Assembly (NCBI GenBank): GCA_035547155.1
Contig: DASZVJ010000200.1
Span: 1-46,095, forward strand
Length of the DNA: 46,095 bases
DNA from: CAZNMF01 sp035547155
GTDB lineage: Bacteria > Acidobacteriota > Vicinamibacteria > Vicinamibacterales > SCN-69-37
Direction: 5' to 3'
The notes under the pieces are model-generated. The model was not told where the DNA came from. It ran no database searches and saw nothing but the letters and a program-made list of their open reading frames with translations. Of this stretch, positions 14,172 through 23,011 are shown in pieces; within the stretch, counting starts at the first letter, position 1; each line of letters starts with the position of its first letter. Both the position numbers and the translations under genes were made by a program.

Positions 14172-15557
14172 GTGACGGTGACCCTCCTTCGCCGCAGCGC
14201 TCACGTCCGTCGCGTCGCTCGTCTCTGCGCGTGGACGATGCTCGTGACGGCGCCGTGCGGCGTGCTGGCGCAGTCGCCGGCGACCGACGCGATCTATCGC
14301 GTGTTCCTCAAGACACATGAAGCGCTGCCGAGCTACGGCGAGCCCGCCGTCGTCGGCGATCGCGTCGTGTTCAATCTCGTCGTCGGCGCGCCGAGCAGCG
14401 CGCCGGCGATGCAGCTCGTGAATCTGCCGGCCGCGCGCGTCGACATTCCTCGCACGCTGCGGTACCAGGAGACGAAGCGAGCCGCCTTCTACGGCGCCAC
14501 GCTCGGCGAAGCTGAGTACGCGGCGATGACGGCGGAGGTCGCCCGCGCGCTCGATCAGCTGTCCACCGTGCCCGATCCGCAGACACGGCTCGCGCTCGCC
14601 GAAGAGGCCCGCCGCAGGTTGATCGAATGGTCGAACGCACATTTTCTCTATCGCGCGAGCGACATCCGCGAGCTGGCCGGCATGTTCGACGACGTGATCA
14701 ACCAGTTGCGGTTGGCGGCCGGTCAACCGGCGTTGACGCTCGATCTCGTGGCGAACCCGCCTGCGCGCGAGCATCTGCTGCCGGCGCCGACGCGGCGGCA
14801 GTCCGTGACGCTTGCCCTGGCGGCCGCGCGCACGGCGGATATCCCTGAAGAGCGCGTTGGGATCCTGCGGCTGGCTCAGGCGCCGGCCAGGGCGGAGAGC
14901 CCGCAGCTCGCGCGGATCGTGGCGTCGCGTCTGGCCGTCGAGGTGCGCGCGGGCAGCGCGTATGCGGCGCTGACGGCCGCGCTGCTCGGCCGTGCCGACG
15001 CGGCGCGGCGGCGTGGAGACGTCGCAGCCGTGCGGCGGCTGCAGCAGGAGCTGGTGCGGCGCGATCGCAGCCTCGGCCGCCAGCGTCCGCTCGAAGTCAA
15101 GGCGCTGTCGACGCAACTGCAGGAGACACTACAGGCGACCCAAGCCTTTCGACGCGCGCTCGACGACTACGCGCGGCAGCGGACGAGCATTCGCGCGTAC
15201 AACCTGCGGGTCCGGCCGATTCTGAGCGGCATCGCGGCGTCGACGCCGATGCTGAATGCCGTGCGGGAGCTGCACCCGGCGACGCGGCAGCAGTTGTCGT
15301 CGACCGAGCTTCGATTGCGCGGTCTCCAGCAGCGGACTGGCGCGTTGCGTCCTCCGCGATCGCTCGCGGCGACGCACGCGACGCTGATCAGCGCCATCCG
15401 TATGGCGCGCGAGGCGCTGACGCGGCGTCAGCTCGACGGCACGCGTCAGCCGCTGCAACAGGGCCCCGCGTCGTCGGCGGCCGCGGGCGCGCTGCTGCTC
15501 GTGCAGCAGGTGCGCGACGATCTGGCGCGCAGCCTGCACCCGCCGGCGATTCAGTGA
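14172..15557 (+). CDS. Secreted protein of unknown function
   Basis: 461 residues from GTG 14172. The N-terminus is a signal peptide with an arginine-rich start (LLRRSAHVRRVARLCAWTML, cut after VLA or VLAQ near residue 33). The mature part is mostly alpha-helical, rich in alanine, arginine and leucine. It contains no cysteine pattern, no membrane segment after the signal and no motif I can name. A conserved-looking opening, DAIYRVFLKTHEALPSYGEP and then VVGDRVVFNLVVG, is followed by long helices that could form coiled coils (QQELVRRDRSLGRQR, STQLQETLQATQAFRRAL). The addB-like gene begins 16 bases downstream, so the two may be co-transcribed, though a periplasmic helper for a cytoplasmic nuclease makes little sense. 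Confidence 0.8.
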   Translation: MTVTLLRRSAHVRRVARLCAWTMLVTAPCGVLAQSPATDAIYRVFLKTHEALPSYGEPAVVGDRVVFNLVVGAPSSAPAMQLVNLPAARVDIPRTLRYQETKRAAFYGATLGEAEYAAMTAEVARALDQLSTVPDPQTRLALAEEARRRLIEWSNAHFLYRASDIRELAGMFDDVINQLRLAAGQPALTLDLVANPPAREHLLPAPTRRQSVTLALAAARTADIPEERVGILRLAQAPARAESPQLARIVASRLAVEVRAGSAYAALTAALLGRADAARRRGDVAAVRRLQQELVRRDRSLGRQRPLEVKALSTQLQETLQATQAFRRALDDYARQRTSIRAYNLRVRPILSGIAASTPMLNAVRELHPATRQQLSSTELRLRGLQQRTGALRPPRSLAATHATLISAIRMAREALTRRQLDGTRQPLQQGPASSAAAGALLLVQQVRDDLARSLHPPAIQ

Positions 15558-15573
15558 CACACTGATCGTGTTC

Positions 15574-18546
15574 ATGCAACGTCGTGTGCTCATCCGAGCG
15601 CGCGGGTTGGCGTCGTTTCGCCGCGCGCTTCGTACGCTCGCCCTCGAAGGCGGGCCGCTGGCCGCGCGCCGCCGTCTCGTGGTCGTGCCGACGCGCGCGT
15701 CGGCGGATCTGCTGCGCCAGACGATCGAGCAGGAGACGCTCTCCGCATCGCAGCCGAGTGTCGTGCTGCCAGACATGCTCACACGCGACGAGTGGCTGGG
15801 GCGCCTGTTCGACGCGCTGCCGCCTGGCCAGCGATGGCTGTCCCGCACGGAGCGGCTGGCGCTGCTCGAGCGTGCCGCGCGCGGCACGCTGACGAGCCGC
15901 GCGATCGAGCAGCCGTTCCATCTGCGGCCAGGGCTGATTGCCGCGATGCTCGACTTTCACGATGAGCTGCGCCGGCGCCAGCGCAGCGTCCGGCGGTTCG
16001 CGCGAGCGTTGTTCGACGATCTGCGCGGCGAGCGGGGGATGGACCGCGGCAGCGAAGGCCTCATCAATCAGACACGGTTTCTCGGCTTCGCGTTTCTCGC
16101 CTATGCGCGCGCCGTCGAGGCGAGCGGCGGCGTCGACGAGCACGCGTTGCGCCGCATCCTCCTTCGTACGCAGCCGGTGTTGCCGTTCGACGATCTCGTC
16201 ATCGCCGTCGCGGATCATCCTGCCGATCCGCGCGGGCTGTGGCCGGTCGACTTCGATCTCGTCGGCCGACTGACGCATCTCCATCACGTGCGCGTCGTCA
16301 TGACCGACGAAGCACACGATGCCGGCTTCCGCGAACGGCTGGAGACGGAGCTGCCGGGGATCGAGGAAGCGCGCGCAGAGACGATCGCGCGCGCGCCGGT
16401 GCTCATCAGCCACGACGCCGACCCGCACGGCGTGCCCGTCGCGATCGCGCGCGATCGCGAAGAAGAGCTGCGGGACGTCGCGCGAACGATTCGCCGTCGC
16501 GCCGATGCGGCTGGAGGCGTCCTCGCGGCGCCCATGGCCGTCGTGTTCCACCGCCCGCTGCCGTACCTGTATCTGGCGCAGCAGATCCTGACAGATGCGC
16601 GCGTGCCGTATCAGGCGTTCGACGCGCTGCCGCTTGCCGGTGAGCCGTACGCGGCGATGCTCGATCTGGTGATGGCGATGGCGCGCACGGGCGGCACGCG
16701 CGAAGCGACCATCGCACTGCTGCGATCGCCGCTGTTGCGCTTCGATGTCGACGACCGGCTCGTGTCGCCGCGCGACGTCTCCGCGTTGGATGCGATGCTG
16801 TCCGAGCGCCGCGCGACCGGCGATGCCGCATCGTATCCGGCCGAAGTCGACGCGTACGCCGCCACACGCGATGGACATGCGCGCGTCGAGATCGAGCGCG
16901 CACGACGAGCGGCGCGCGCGGCCGTGGCCGCGAAGACGGCGCTCGATCGCCATTGTTCCGCGCCGTCTGCATCCGGGCAGATCGACGCGCTCGCCGCGTT
17001 CCTGCGCGCGCACGAGCGGCCGATGCGCGATGATGCAGACGACGACCGGCCGAAGCGTGCGCGTGCGGCGGTGCTGTCCGTGCTCGACGATTTGGCCGGG
17101 GCCTTCGCGCGGCACGACGATCACCAGCGCGACCACGAGGATCTCGCGGCGATCCTCCATCACGCGCTCGAGGCGCGCACGTTCATGCCACGGCGCGGCA
17201 GCAGCGGCGTGCACCTCGTCGACGCGGTGACCGCACGCTTCGGCGAGTTCGATGAGGTCTATCTCGTGGGCCTCGTCGAGACGGACTGGGCCGAGCGTCA
17301 ACGCCGGAGCTTCTTCTATTCGAGCGTGCTGCTGAAAGTGCTCGGCTGGCCACAGGACGACGATCAGGCCCGCGCGCAGCAGGCGGCGTTCCGCGACGTG
17401 CTGCACCTGGCGCGCGAGCGCACGCGGCTGTCGGCGTTCCAGCTCGAAGGCGACGCCATCGTCGCGTTGTCGCCCGTCGTCGAATTGGCGCGTCGCCTGC
17501 CCATCGTCGTCGAGCCGGCGACGGAGCAGGCCGATCTGTTTCCGGACGAGATCTGGACGAAGTACGCGCCGTCCGCCGAGCTCGACGCGTCCGTCGCGGG
17601 CTGGCTCGCGCTGCGGCACGACAGGCCGCCGCTGAGCGACCCCGCGTACGGCGGCTACGTCGACGCCCAGGCGCCGATCGCGTACTCGGTCAGCCGCGTC
17701 GATCGCTACGTCACGTGTCCGTTCAAGTATTTCGCCGCGCACGTGCTGCGCCTGGACGAGGATCGCGACGACGAGATCGGCCTGACGCCGCTCGAGCGCG
17801 GCACGCTCCTGCACACGTTGTTCGAGCGCTTCTACGAACGCTGGCAGAGTAGCGGTCGCGGTGCGATTACCGCGGCGTCCATTCCCGAGGCGATGGCGTT
17901 GTTCTCCGTCGTGATGGAGGACGCGCTCGCGTCGCTGCCGGAGGCCGATCGCGTGCTCGAAGAGATGCGCCTGCACGGATCGATGGTTGCGCCGGGCGTG
18001 GCCGCGCGCGTGTTCGAGCTGGAGGCGGCCGACACCCGCGAGGTCCGCGAGCGGCTGATCGAAGAGAAGCTCGAAGGCGCGTTCACGTTTCCCGTCCATC
18101 ACGGCTTCGGCACGCGCTCGATTGCCGTCCGCGGCAAGGCCGATCGTATCGACGTCTTCGAGGACGGCTCGCTGCGCGTCGTCGACTACAAGCTCGGACG
18201 GATGCCGCCTCTCGAGACGTCGGTGCAGGTCGGCGTCTACGCGTACTGCGCGCGCGAGAAGCTGACCGCGCGCGACGGACGGCCGCACGACATCGCCGGC
18301 GCCATGTATCTGGCGTTCGGCGAGGACAAGCTCGAAGGGCGCGTGCGCGGATCGACGCCGGAAGAAGTGTCGTCGGCCGTGAACGCGAAGGCCAGCGAGT
18401 TCGCGGAAATGGTCGCGCGCATCGAAGAAGGGCGGTTTCCGCCCGATCCGCGCACGCCGGGCGAGTGTGCGTGGTGCGGCTTCGCCGGCGTGTGCCGCAA
18501 GGAATATCGCGTCGAGGACGAGGATGAAGCAGCCGAGTCTGTTTGA
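15574..18546 (+). CDS. addB: AddB-like helicase-nuclease subunit with PD-(D/E)XK nuclease and Fe-S cysteines
   Basis: 990 residues from ATG 15574 (GTG 15568 also possible). The N-terminal part looks like an AddB/RecC-like inactive helicase core; no Walker A is seen (RRRLVVVPTRASADLLRQTI). The C-terminal third is a RecB-family nuclease: GTLLHTLFERFY, then GKADRID (D857) and VVDYKLG (D871, K873), the catalytic acids and lysine. Four cysteines, C715 (TCPFKYF) plus C965-x2-C968-x5-C974 (ECAWCGFAGVC), match the 4Fe-4S staple that closes AddB nuclease domains. With the next gene it should form an AddAB-type complex that resects double-strand breaks for RecA. The downstream addA start overlaps its end by 23 bases. 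Confidence 0.88.
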   Translation: MQRRVLIRARGLASFRRALRTLALEGGPLAARRRLVVVPTRASADLLRQTIEQETLSASQPSVVLPDMLTRDEWLGRLFDALPPGQRWLSRTERLALLERAARGTLTSRAIEQPFHLRPGLIAAMLDFHDELRRRQRSVRRFARALFDDLRGERGMDRGSEGLINQTRFLGFAFLAYARAVEASGGVDEHALRRILLRTQPVLPFDDLVIAVADHPADPRGLWPVDFDLVGRLTHLHHVRVVMTDEAHDAGFRERLETELPGIEEARAETIARAPVLISHDADPHGVPVAIARDREEELRDVARTIRRRADAAGGVLAAPMAVVFHRPLPYLYLAQQILTDARVPYQAFDALPLAGEPYAAMLDLVMAMARTGGTREATIALLRSPLLRFDVDDRLVSPRDVSALDAMLSERRATGDAASYPAEVDAYAATRDGHARVEIERARRAARAAVAAKTALDRHCSAPSASGQIDALAAFLRAHERPMRDDADDDRPKRARAAVLSVLDDLAGAFARHDDHQRDHEDLAAILHHALEARTFMPRRGSSGVHLVDAVTARFGEFDEVYLVGLVETDWAERQRRSFFYSSVLLKVLGWPQDDDQARAQQAAFRDVLHLARERTRLSAFQLEGDAIVALSPVVELARRLPIVVEPATEQADLFPDEIWTKYAPSAELDASVAGWLALRHDRPPLSDPAYGGYVDAQAPIAYSVSRVDRYVTCPFKYFAAHVLRLDEDRDDEIGLTPLERGTLLHTLFERFYERWQSSGRGAITAASIPEAMALFSVVMEDALASLPEADRVLEEMRLHGSMVAPGVAARVFELEAADTREVRERLIEEKLEGAFTFPVHHGFGTRSIAVRGKADRIDVFEDGSLRVVDYKLGRMPPLETSVQVGVYAYCAREKLTARDGRPHDIAGAMYLAFGEDKLEGRVRGSTPEEVSSAVNAKASEFAEMVARIEEGRFPPDPRTPGECAWCGFAGVCRKEYRVEDEDEAAESV

Positions 18547-21500
18547 CGACGATGCAGGCCCGCCGCCGGCCGGGCCGCCGCCGGATCAAGCCGCACGCGA
18601 CTTCGCCGTCGATCCGCGCAACGACGTCGTCCTCGAAGCGTCGGCGGGCACGGGCAAGACGCGCGTGCTCGTCGATCGCTACGTGCGATTGCTGGAGTCG
18701 GGCGTCGATCCACGCAACATCCTCGCGATCACGTTCACGCGCAAAGCCGCGGCCGAGATGCGCGAGCGCGTCATCGCGACGCTCACCGATCGTGCGGAGC
18801 GCGGCGCGCTCAGCGGCACGATCTGGCATCGCGTGCGCGAGCGGATGGGCGACGTGCAGATCTCGACGATCGACGCGTTCTGTTTCGGTCTGCTGCGCGA
18901 GTTCCCGCTCGAGGCCGACGTCGATCCCGCCTTCGAGGTCGCCGATGAGACCGAGATGGCGCGCTTCGCCGTCGAAGCGCTCGATCTCGCCCTGCGCGCG
19001 GCACGGCGGTTCGCGAAAGACGATGAGACCGTGCGGCTGCTGCTGGTTCGCGTGAAGACGCCCGTGCTGCGCGAAGCGCTGGCGACGCTGATCGATCGCC
19101 GCCAGATCGCGCTGTGGGCGATTGCGTCGTTCGTCAAGCGCGTGAATGGGCCAGAGACTGCCGCTGACGCCGGCGCACGCTTCGTCGCGCGTCTGCGCGC
19201 GGAGATCGAGCGCTCGCCCGTTCGATCCGCGCTGATCGACGATGGCCCGCATGCCGTGCCGGAGTTCGCGTGGCTGGCTGCCGAGCTGCGCGCGCTCGAT
19301 CGCTTTCCGTCGAGCGACCCGGCGCGCGTCCAGCATCTGCGCCGCCGCCTCGAGCGCTACTTTCTGACGGTGGCCGGCAAGCCGCGCAAGCAGATTGGGA
19401 AGATCTACAAGGATGCGCTTCCCGTGCGTGACGTCCGTCAGCGTCACGAGAAGGCTGTCGAAGCGGTCGCGCCGGCCATCGATGCCGCGCTCATGGCGCT
19501 CGACGCGGACATCGATCACCTGCTCGCGCGCGGGCTGCTGCGCGTGCTAGTTGTGGCCGTCAAACAATACGAATCGTTGCTCGACGAGCACGCGCTGCTG
19601 GATTTCACCGGCATGCTCGATCGCGCGATCGCACTGCTCGAGCGGCAGGAGGAGTTCGCACGCAGCCGGCTGAAGCTGCAGGCGCGCTACCACCACCTGC
19701 TCGTCGACGAGTTTCAGGACACGAGCCGCCGGCAGTGGCGGCTGATCGATCGGCTCATTGCCGCGTGGGCGGAAGGTGAGGGCGCAGCCGACGCCGCGAC
19801 CTCCGTCTTCGTCGTCGGCGATCGCAAGCAGTCCATCTACCGGTTTCGCCACGCGGAAGTGACGCTGCTCGACGAAGCCACGCGCCGCATCGCCGCGCTC
19901 CGGCCGGGGCGCCGCGTGCGGCAGGCGATCACGACGAGCTTTCGCGCCGTGCCGGAGCTGCTCGCGTTCGTCAACGCGTTGTCCGCAGAGATGAGCGGCG
20001 ACGGCGAGCTCGACGATCGTTGGCGCTACGACGAGACCGACCGGTTTCCGGTGCCGGCGGTCGCCGCTGGTGCGACGCGTGATGGCCGTCCCGTGCTCGG
20101 CTTGATTGCCGAGTCGTCGCTGCAGGCGTCCGCCGCGGCCGTGGCCGACGAGATCGTCACGCTGATCGACCGTGCGCTCGTCCGCGATCGCGCGACGGGC
20201 ATGCGGCCGGCCGGGCCGGGCGACATCGCCATTCTGTTTCGCGCACGCGCCGGACATCAGTACTTCGAGGACGCGCTCGCCGCCCGTGGCGTGAAGAGCT
20301 ACGTCTACAAGGGGCTCGGCTTCTTCGACGCGCCGGAAGTGCAGGATCTGCAGGCGCTGATTCGCCATCTCGCGCAGCCGGACTCGGATCTCCGCGCGGC
20401 CGAGTTTCTGCGGTCGCGGTTCGTACGCCTGTCCGACGCAGGCCTCCTGTGTCTCGCCCCGGCCTTCGCCGACGCGCTGCAACGACGGGATTTCGATCTC
20501 GCGGCCGCCGGCCTCTCCGACATCGACGTACGCCTTCTAGCGCAGGCGCGCGCGAGCGTCGCCGAATGGCTCGATCTCGCCACGCGCGTGCCGCCGAGCG
20601 AGCTCGTCGATGCCGTGCTGCGCGACTCGGCGTACGTCTTCGAGATTCGCGGCGCGCGGATGAGTCAGGCGAAGGAGAACGTCAAGAAGGTGCGGTCGCT
20701 CGTCCGCCGCGTCGAGAGCCGCGGGTACGCGACGCTCGGCCGGCTCGCGCGCTACTTCGACACGCTGCGCGCGGGCGACGACTCCAACGCGATGATCGAA
20801 GCCAAGGACGCCGTCAACCTGATGACGATGCATGCGGCGAAGGGACTGGAGTTTCCCATCGTCTTTCTCGTCAATCTGCACGCGCCTGGGCGCGGCCGGC
20901 CGGCCGGATGCTCAATCATCGAGCGCGGCCCGGCGGGCGAGCCTGAAGTCACGTTCGGATCGACGGAGGCGACGAAGCTCGAGGACCGGCGCGAGACGGA
21001 GGAGCTGCGCCGCCTGCTCTACGTCGCGACGACGCGCGCACGCGATCGGCTGTATCTCGCGGCGCAGGTCGACCCGGCGACGAGCAAGTTGAAGCGCGGC
21101 GGACGCAGTCTCGCCGGCCTGCTGCCGGCGTCGCTCGCCGCGCTGTTCGGCACGGCCGCTTCGACGGACGACGCCACGGTCCGCTGGGAGTCGAGCGCGG
21201 GGGCGTTTCTCTTCGACGTCTGCCGACCGTCGGCGGCCGCCGCCGCGCGCGCCGCCGACGCGCCGGAGGTCTTTCCGCCCGCCCCGATCGTTCGGCAGGT
21301 CACGTCCACGTCGCCCCGCGTGCTCGCGGCCACGGCGCTCATCGGAAGCGCACCGGTCGCACCGTCGGCGCTCCCGCGCGCGTTCGCGAGCGGCGGCGGC
21401 CACGAGCGCCTTGTCGGCACGCTGGTACACCGCATGTTCCAACGCCGTATCGACCCCGCGCTGCCGGACGAGATCCTCGTGGCCACCGTCGCGTCGCTCA

Positions 21501-21847
21501 TCGGCCAGGCCGATCTCGTCGACCTCGACGATCCCCGCGTGACGGCGCGTGAAGCCATCGAAGTGTTCCGGGCACTGCGCGGACGGCCGGATATCGACGC
21601 CCTGCTGGCGTCGGGCGAGTGTCTCTATGAGGTCCCCATCTCGTTCCTCGCGCCGGACGGGTCGGGGGCGTGCGTGCGAGGCGCCGTCGACTGTGTCATC
21701 GTCCGCCCCGACGGCCGCGCGACGGTGCTGGAGCTCAAGACGGGCCGGCCGAGGCCCGAGCACGAGGCGCAGGCGGCCCTGTATGCGGGCGCCGTGGAGG
21801 CGGCCTTCGGCGCCGGCCCCGTGAATTTCGTGGTGTGCTACCCGTAA
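18524..21847 (+). CDS. addA: AddA-like UvrD/RecB-family helicase-nuclease
   Basis: 1107 residues from ATG 18524, inside the end of addB. Walker A is ASAGTGKTRVLVDRY (K45), followed by ITFTRKAAAEMRERV and QISTIDAFCFGLLREFP. Walker B is LLVDEFQDTSRRQWRLI. Motifs III-VI include VGDRKQSIYRFRHAE, NLMTMHAAKGLEFPIVFLVN and RRLLYVATTRARDRLYLAA. The C-terminal PD-(D/E)XK nuclease has GAVDCVIV (D1056) and TVLELKTGR (E1070, K1072), so both AddA and AddB nuclease sites look active. The function is ATP-dependent unwinding and degradation of broken ends. Coupling of translation with addB is implied by the overlap. Length is in the AddA range. Confidence 0.94.
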   Translation: MKQPSLFDDDAGPPPAGPPPDQAARDFAVDPRNDVVLEASAGTGKTRVLVDRYVRLLESGVDPRNILAITFTRKAAAEMRERVIATLTDRAERGALSGTIWHRVRERMGDVQISTIDAFCFGLLREFPLEADVDPAFEVADETEMARFAVEALDLALRAARRFAKDDETVRLLLVRVKTPVLREALATLIDRRQIALWAIASFVKRVNGPETAADAGARFVARLRAEIERSPVRSALIDDGPHAVPEFAWLAAELRALDRFPSSDPARVQHLRRRLERYFLTVAGKPRKQIGKIYKDALPVRDVRQRHEKAVEAVAPAIDAALMALDADIDHLLARGLLRVLVVAVKQYESLLDEHALLDFTGMLDRAIALLERQEEFARSRLKLQARYHHLLVDEFQDTSRRQWRLIDRLIAAWAEGEGAADAATSVFVVGDRKQSIYRFRHAEVTLLDEATRRIAALRPGRRVRQAITTSFRAVPELLAFVNALSAEMSGDGELDDRWRYDETDRFPVPAVAAGATRDGRPVLGLIAESSLQASAAAVADEIVTLIDRALVRDRATGMRPAGPGDIAILFRARAGHQYFEDALAARGVKSYVYKGLGFFDAPEVQDLQALIRHLAQPDSDLRAAEFLRSRFVRLSDAGLLCLAPAFADALQRRDFDLAAAGLSDIDVRLLAQARASVAEWLDLATRVPPSELVDAVLRDSAYVFEIRGARMSQAKENVKKVRSLVRRVESRGYATLGRLARYFDTLRAGDDSNAMIEAKDAVNLMTMHAAKGLEFPIVFLVNLHAPGRGRPAGCSIIERGPAGEPEVTFGSTEATKLEDRRETEELRRLLYVATTRARDRLYLAAQVDPATSKLKRGGRSLAGLLPASLAALFGTAASTDDATVRWESSAGAFLFDVCRPSAAAAARAADAPEVFPPAPIVRQVTSTSPRVLAATALIGSAPVAPSALPRAFASGGGHERLVGTLVHRMFQRRIDPALPDEILVATVASLIGQADLVDLDDPRVTAREAIEVFRALRGRPDIDALLASGECLYEVPISFLAPDGSGACVRGAVDCVIVRPDGRATVLELKTGRPRPEHEAQAALYAGAVEAAFGAGPVNFVVCYP

Positions 21848-21910
21848 GTTCTTCGTTTGTCAGCAGAAAACATGGCCCGCTCGGGCTATTTGATGGGATA
21901 CACTCTTGGC

Positions 21911-21929
21911 GGCCGGTCTCGGACCGGCC
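21911..21929. terminator. Hairpin after addA
   Basis: GGCCGGTC (21911-21918) and GACCGGCC (21922-21929) are perfect 8-base arms with a 3-base loop, 64 bases beyond the addA stop and 18 bases before the zinc-ribbon gene start. No T run follows. It could be a weak terminator or a leader structure of the next gene. Confidence 0.35.
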
Positions 21930-21947
21930 TCGAAACGGAGTCTGGAT

Positions 21948-22172
21948 TTGTCCCTTACGTGCCCCAATTGTGGGAATGCCGAGAATTTCCTGGTGAAGAC
22001 GCTGCAGATGCACCTGCTCCGCGTGAACGACGGGCAGTTGCAACCGCCCCAGGAAGAAGGCCGGCCGGCGCTCGTCGAAGTGCTTTGTGATGAGTGCGAT
22101 AGCTCGATCGACCTCGACGCCCTCGATGAAGCCTCGCGCCGCGAGTTGCTCGAGAGTCTCGGCGCCCGCTAG
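21948..22172 (+). CDS. Small zinc-ribbon protein
   Basis: 74 residues from TTG 21948, which is preceded by GGAG at 7 bases. C5-x2-C8 (CPNCGN) and C47-x2-C50 (CDECDS) form a treble-clef or ribbon zinc site. The segment between is beta-rich (FLVKTLQMHLLRVN, RPALVEVLCDEC), and a short acidic helix follows (DEASRRELLESLG). The longer reading frame upstream lacks a ribosome site and crosses the hairpin. No enzymatic motif; it may bind nucleic acid or protein. It lies between addA and a mini J-domain gene with short gaps. Confidence 0.7.
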   Translation: MSLTCPNCGNAENFLVKTLQMHLLRVNDGQLQPPQEEGRPALVEVLCDECDSSIDLDALDEASRRELLESLGAR

Positions 22173-22198
22173 ATCGGGTCCGGGCCGCGTGTGGTCCC

Positions 22199-22435
22199 GT
22201 GCACGACCTCTTCGACATCCTCGGCGTCCCTAGCACCGCGCCGCCAAGCGTGGTCCGCCGCGTCTGCGCCCGACGTGTCCGCCGGCTCCATCCCGATTTT
22301 CACGCGTCGGCTGCTGCGGTCGTCATCGAGCCCGACGCCGAGGCCAGCCGTCCCGTTCAGGATCTGGCCGTCGACTTCATCGAGATGGGCGCATTCGTCG
22401 ACCGCATCCAGTCCGCGTTCTTCGGGCGCGGTTAG
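22199..22435 (+). CDS. Short J-domain-like protein
   Basis: 78 residues from GTG 22199. The first 35 residues read as helices I and II of a DnaJ domain: DLFDILGVP, then VVRRVCARRVRRLHPDFH with the HPD triplet at 31-33. The rest is not a normal helix III/IV. Instead it has a linker (EPDAEASRP) and one amphipathic helix (QDLAVDFIEMGAFVDRIQSAFF). No clear ribosome site precedes the GTG, and the gene begins 26 bases after the zinc-ribbon stop, so translation may depend on the upstream gene. J-domains stimulate DnaK-type Hsp70 ATPases through HPD; whether this one is functional is unknown. Confidence 0.6.
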   Translation: MHDLFDILGVPSTAPPSVVRRVCARRVRRLHPDFHASAAAVVIEPDAEASRPVQDLAVDFIEMGAFVDRIQSAFFGRG

Positions 22436-22451
22436 GACATCATTGAATCTT

Positions 22452-22508
22452 CGTAGCCGGCGGGCTTTAGCCCGCCGGGGACCGCAGGGCTGAAGCCCTG
22501 CGGCTACG
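22452..22508. repeat. REP-like double-hairpin element
   Basis: Two perfect hairpins lie side by side: CCGGCGGGCT-TT-AGCCCGCCGG (22457-22478) and CCGCAGGGCT-GA-AGCCCTGCGG (22482-22503). Outer CGTAG (22452-22456) and CTACG (22504-22508) let the whole unit fold as a cruciform. This is the form of a dispersed, BIME/REP-like extragenic palindrome. It may also end transcription from the addAB cluster. Confidence 0.7.
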
Positions 22509-22543
22509 ATCTATCTCAGTCGTAAGCTCAAGTCCCATCCCCA

Positions 22544-22960
22544 ATGCGCACCCACTTCGACGTGCTCGGCTGGCTGCACGCGCTCGGCGGCGCGTTTGGC
22601 GTCGTGACCGGCGCGTCGCTCGCCGTGCTCGCGGCGGGTACATTCGCCGCGCAGCGCGCGATCGGTCCGTCGCCCGTACCCGTCGCGTCCGTCGTCTGGA
22701 CGCTCGCAATCTGCGCGCTGCTGTTCATCGCCGGCGGCGCGGCGATGGTCGCCGCAGGCCGCTCGGTGTTGCGGCGCCGGCCCGCTGGTCGACCCGCCGC
22801 GCTCTGGATGGGCGCGATCAATCTCCTCGTGCTGCCGTTCGGCACCGCGCTCGGCGTCTACACGGGCTGGGTGCTGCTCAACGACGATGCGCGACGCGCG
22901 TTCGGGCGTCCTCCGCGAGGCCCGGAGCCATCGGCGAGTCCGTCGTCATCCGAAGACTGA
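22544..22960 (+). CDS. Small integral membrane protein of unknown function
   Basis: 138 residues with three hydrophobic segments, at about 10-33 (LHALGGAFGVVTGASLAVLA), 46-70 (VASVVWTLAICALLFIAGGA) and 86-110 (LWMGAINLLVLPFGTALGVY), and a proline/serine-rich hydrophilic tail. The ending WVLLNDDARRAFGR resembles tails of small DUF-type inner-membrane proteins. No Shine-Dalgarno sequence stands out before the ATG. A weak terminator follows. No function can be assigned. Confidence 0.7.
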   Translation: MRTHFDVLGWLHALGGAFGVVTGASLAVLAAGTFAAQRAIGPSPVPVASVVWTLAICALLFIAGGAAMVAAGRSVLRRRPAGRPAALWMGAINLLVLPFGTALGVYTGWVLLNDDARRAFGRPPRGPEPSASPSSSED

Positions 22961-22987
22961 CCGCGGCGCCGCGCCCGGTCGTCTTTT
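22959..22987 (+). terminator. Possible intrinsic terminator before mrp
   Basis: GACCG (22959-22963) pairs with CGGTC (22976-22980) and an inner GGCG/CGCC stem follows with one bulged base. GTCTTTT (22981-22987) follows as a short U-tract. It begins in the stop codon of the membrane-protein gene. Confidence 0.3.
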
Positions 22988-23011
22988 CGTCGCGCGACAT
23001 ACAATCAAAGC

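Noticed and set aside
15388..18288. A 966-codon antisense open frame on the minus strand opposite addB
   Set aside because: The plus-strand frame encodes addB with nuclease motifs and Fe-S cysteines. The minus frame gives an arginine/histidine/alanine-rich protein with no recognisable domain, typical of GC-rich antisense reading.
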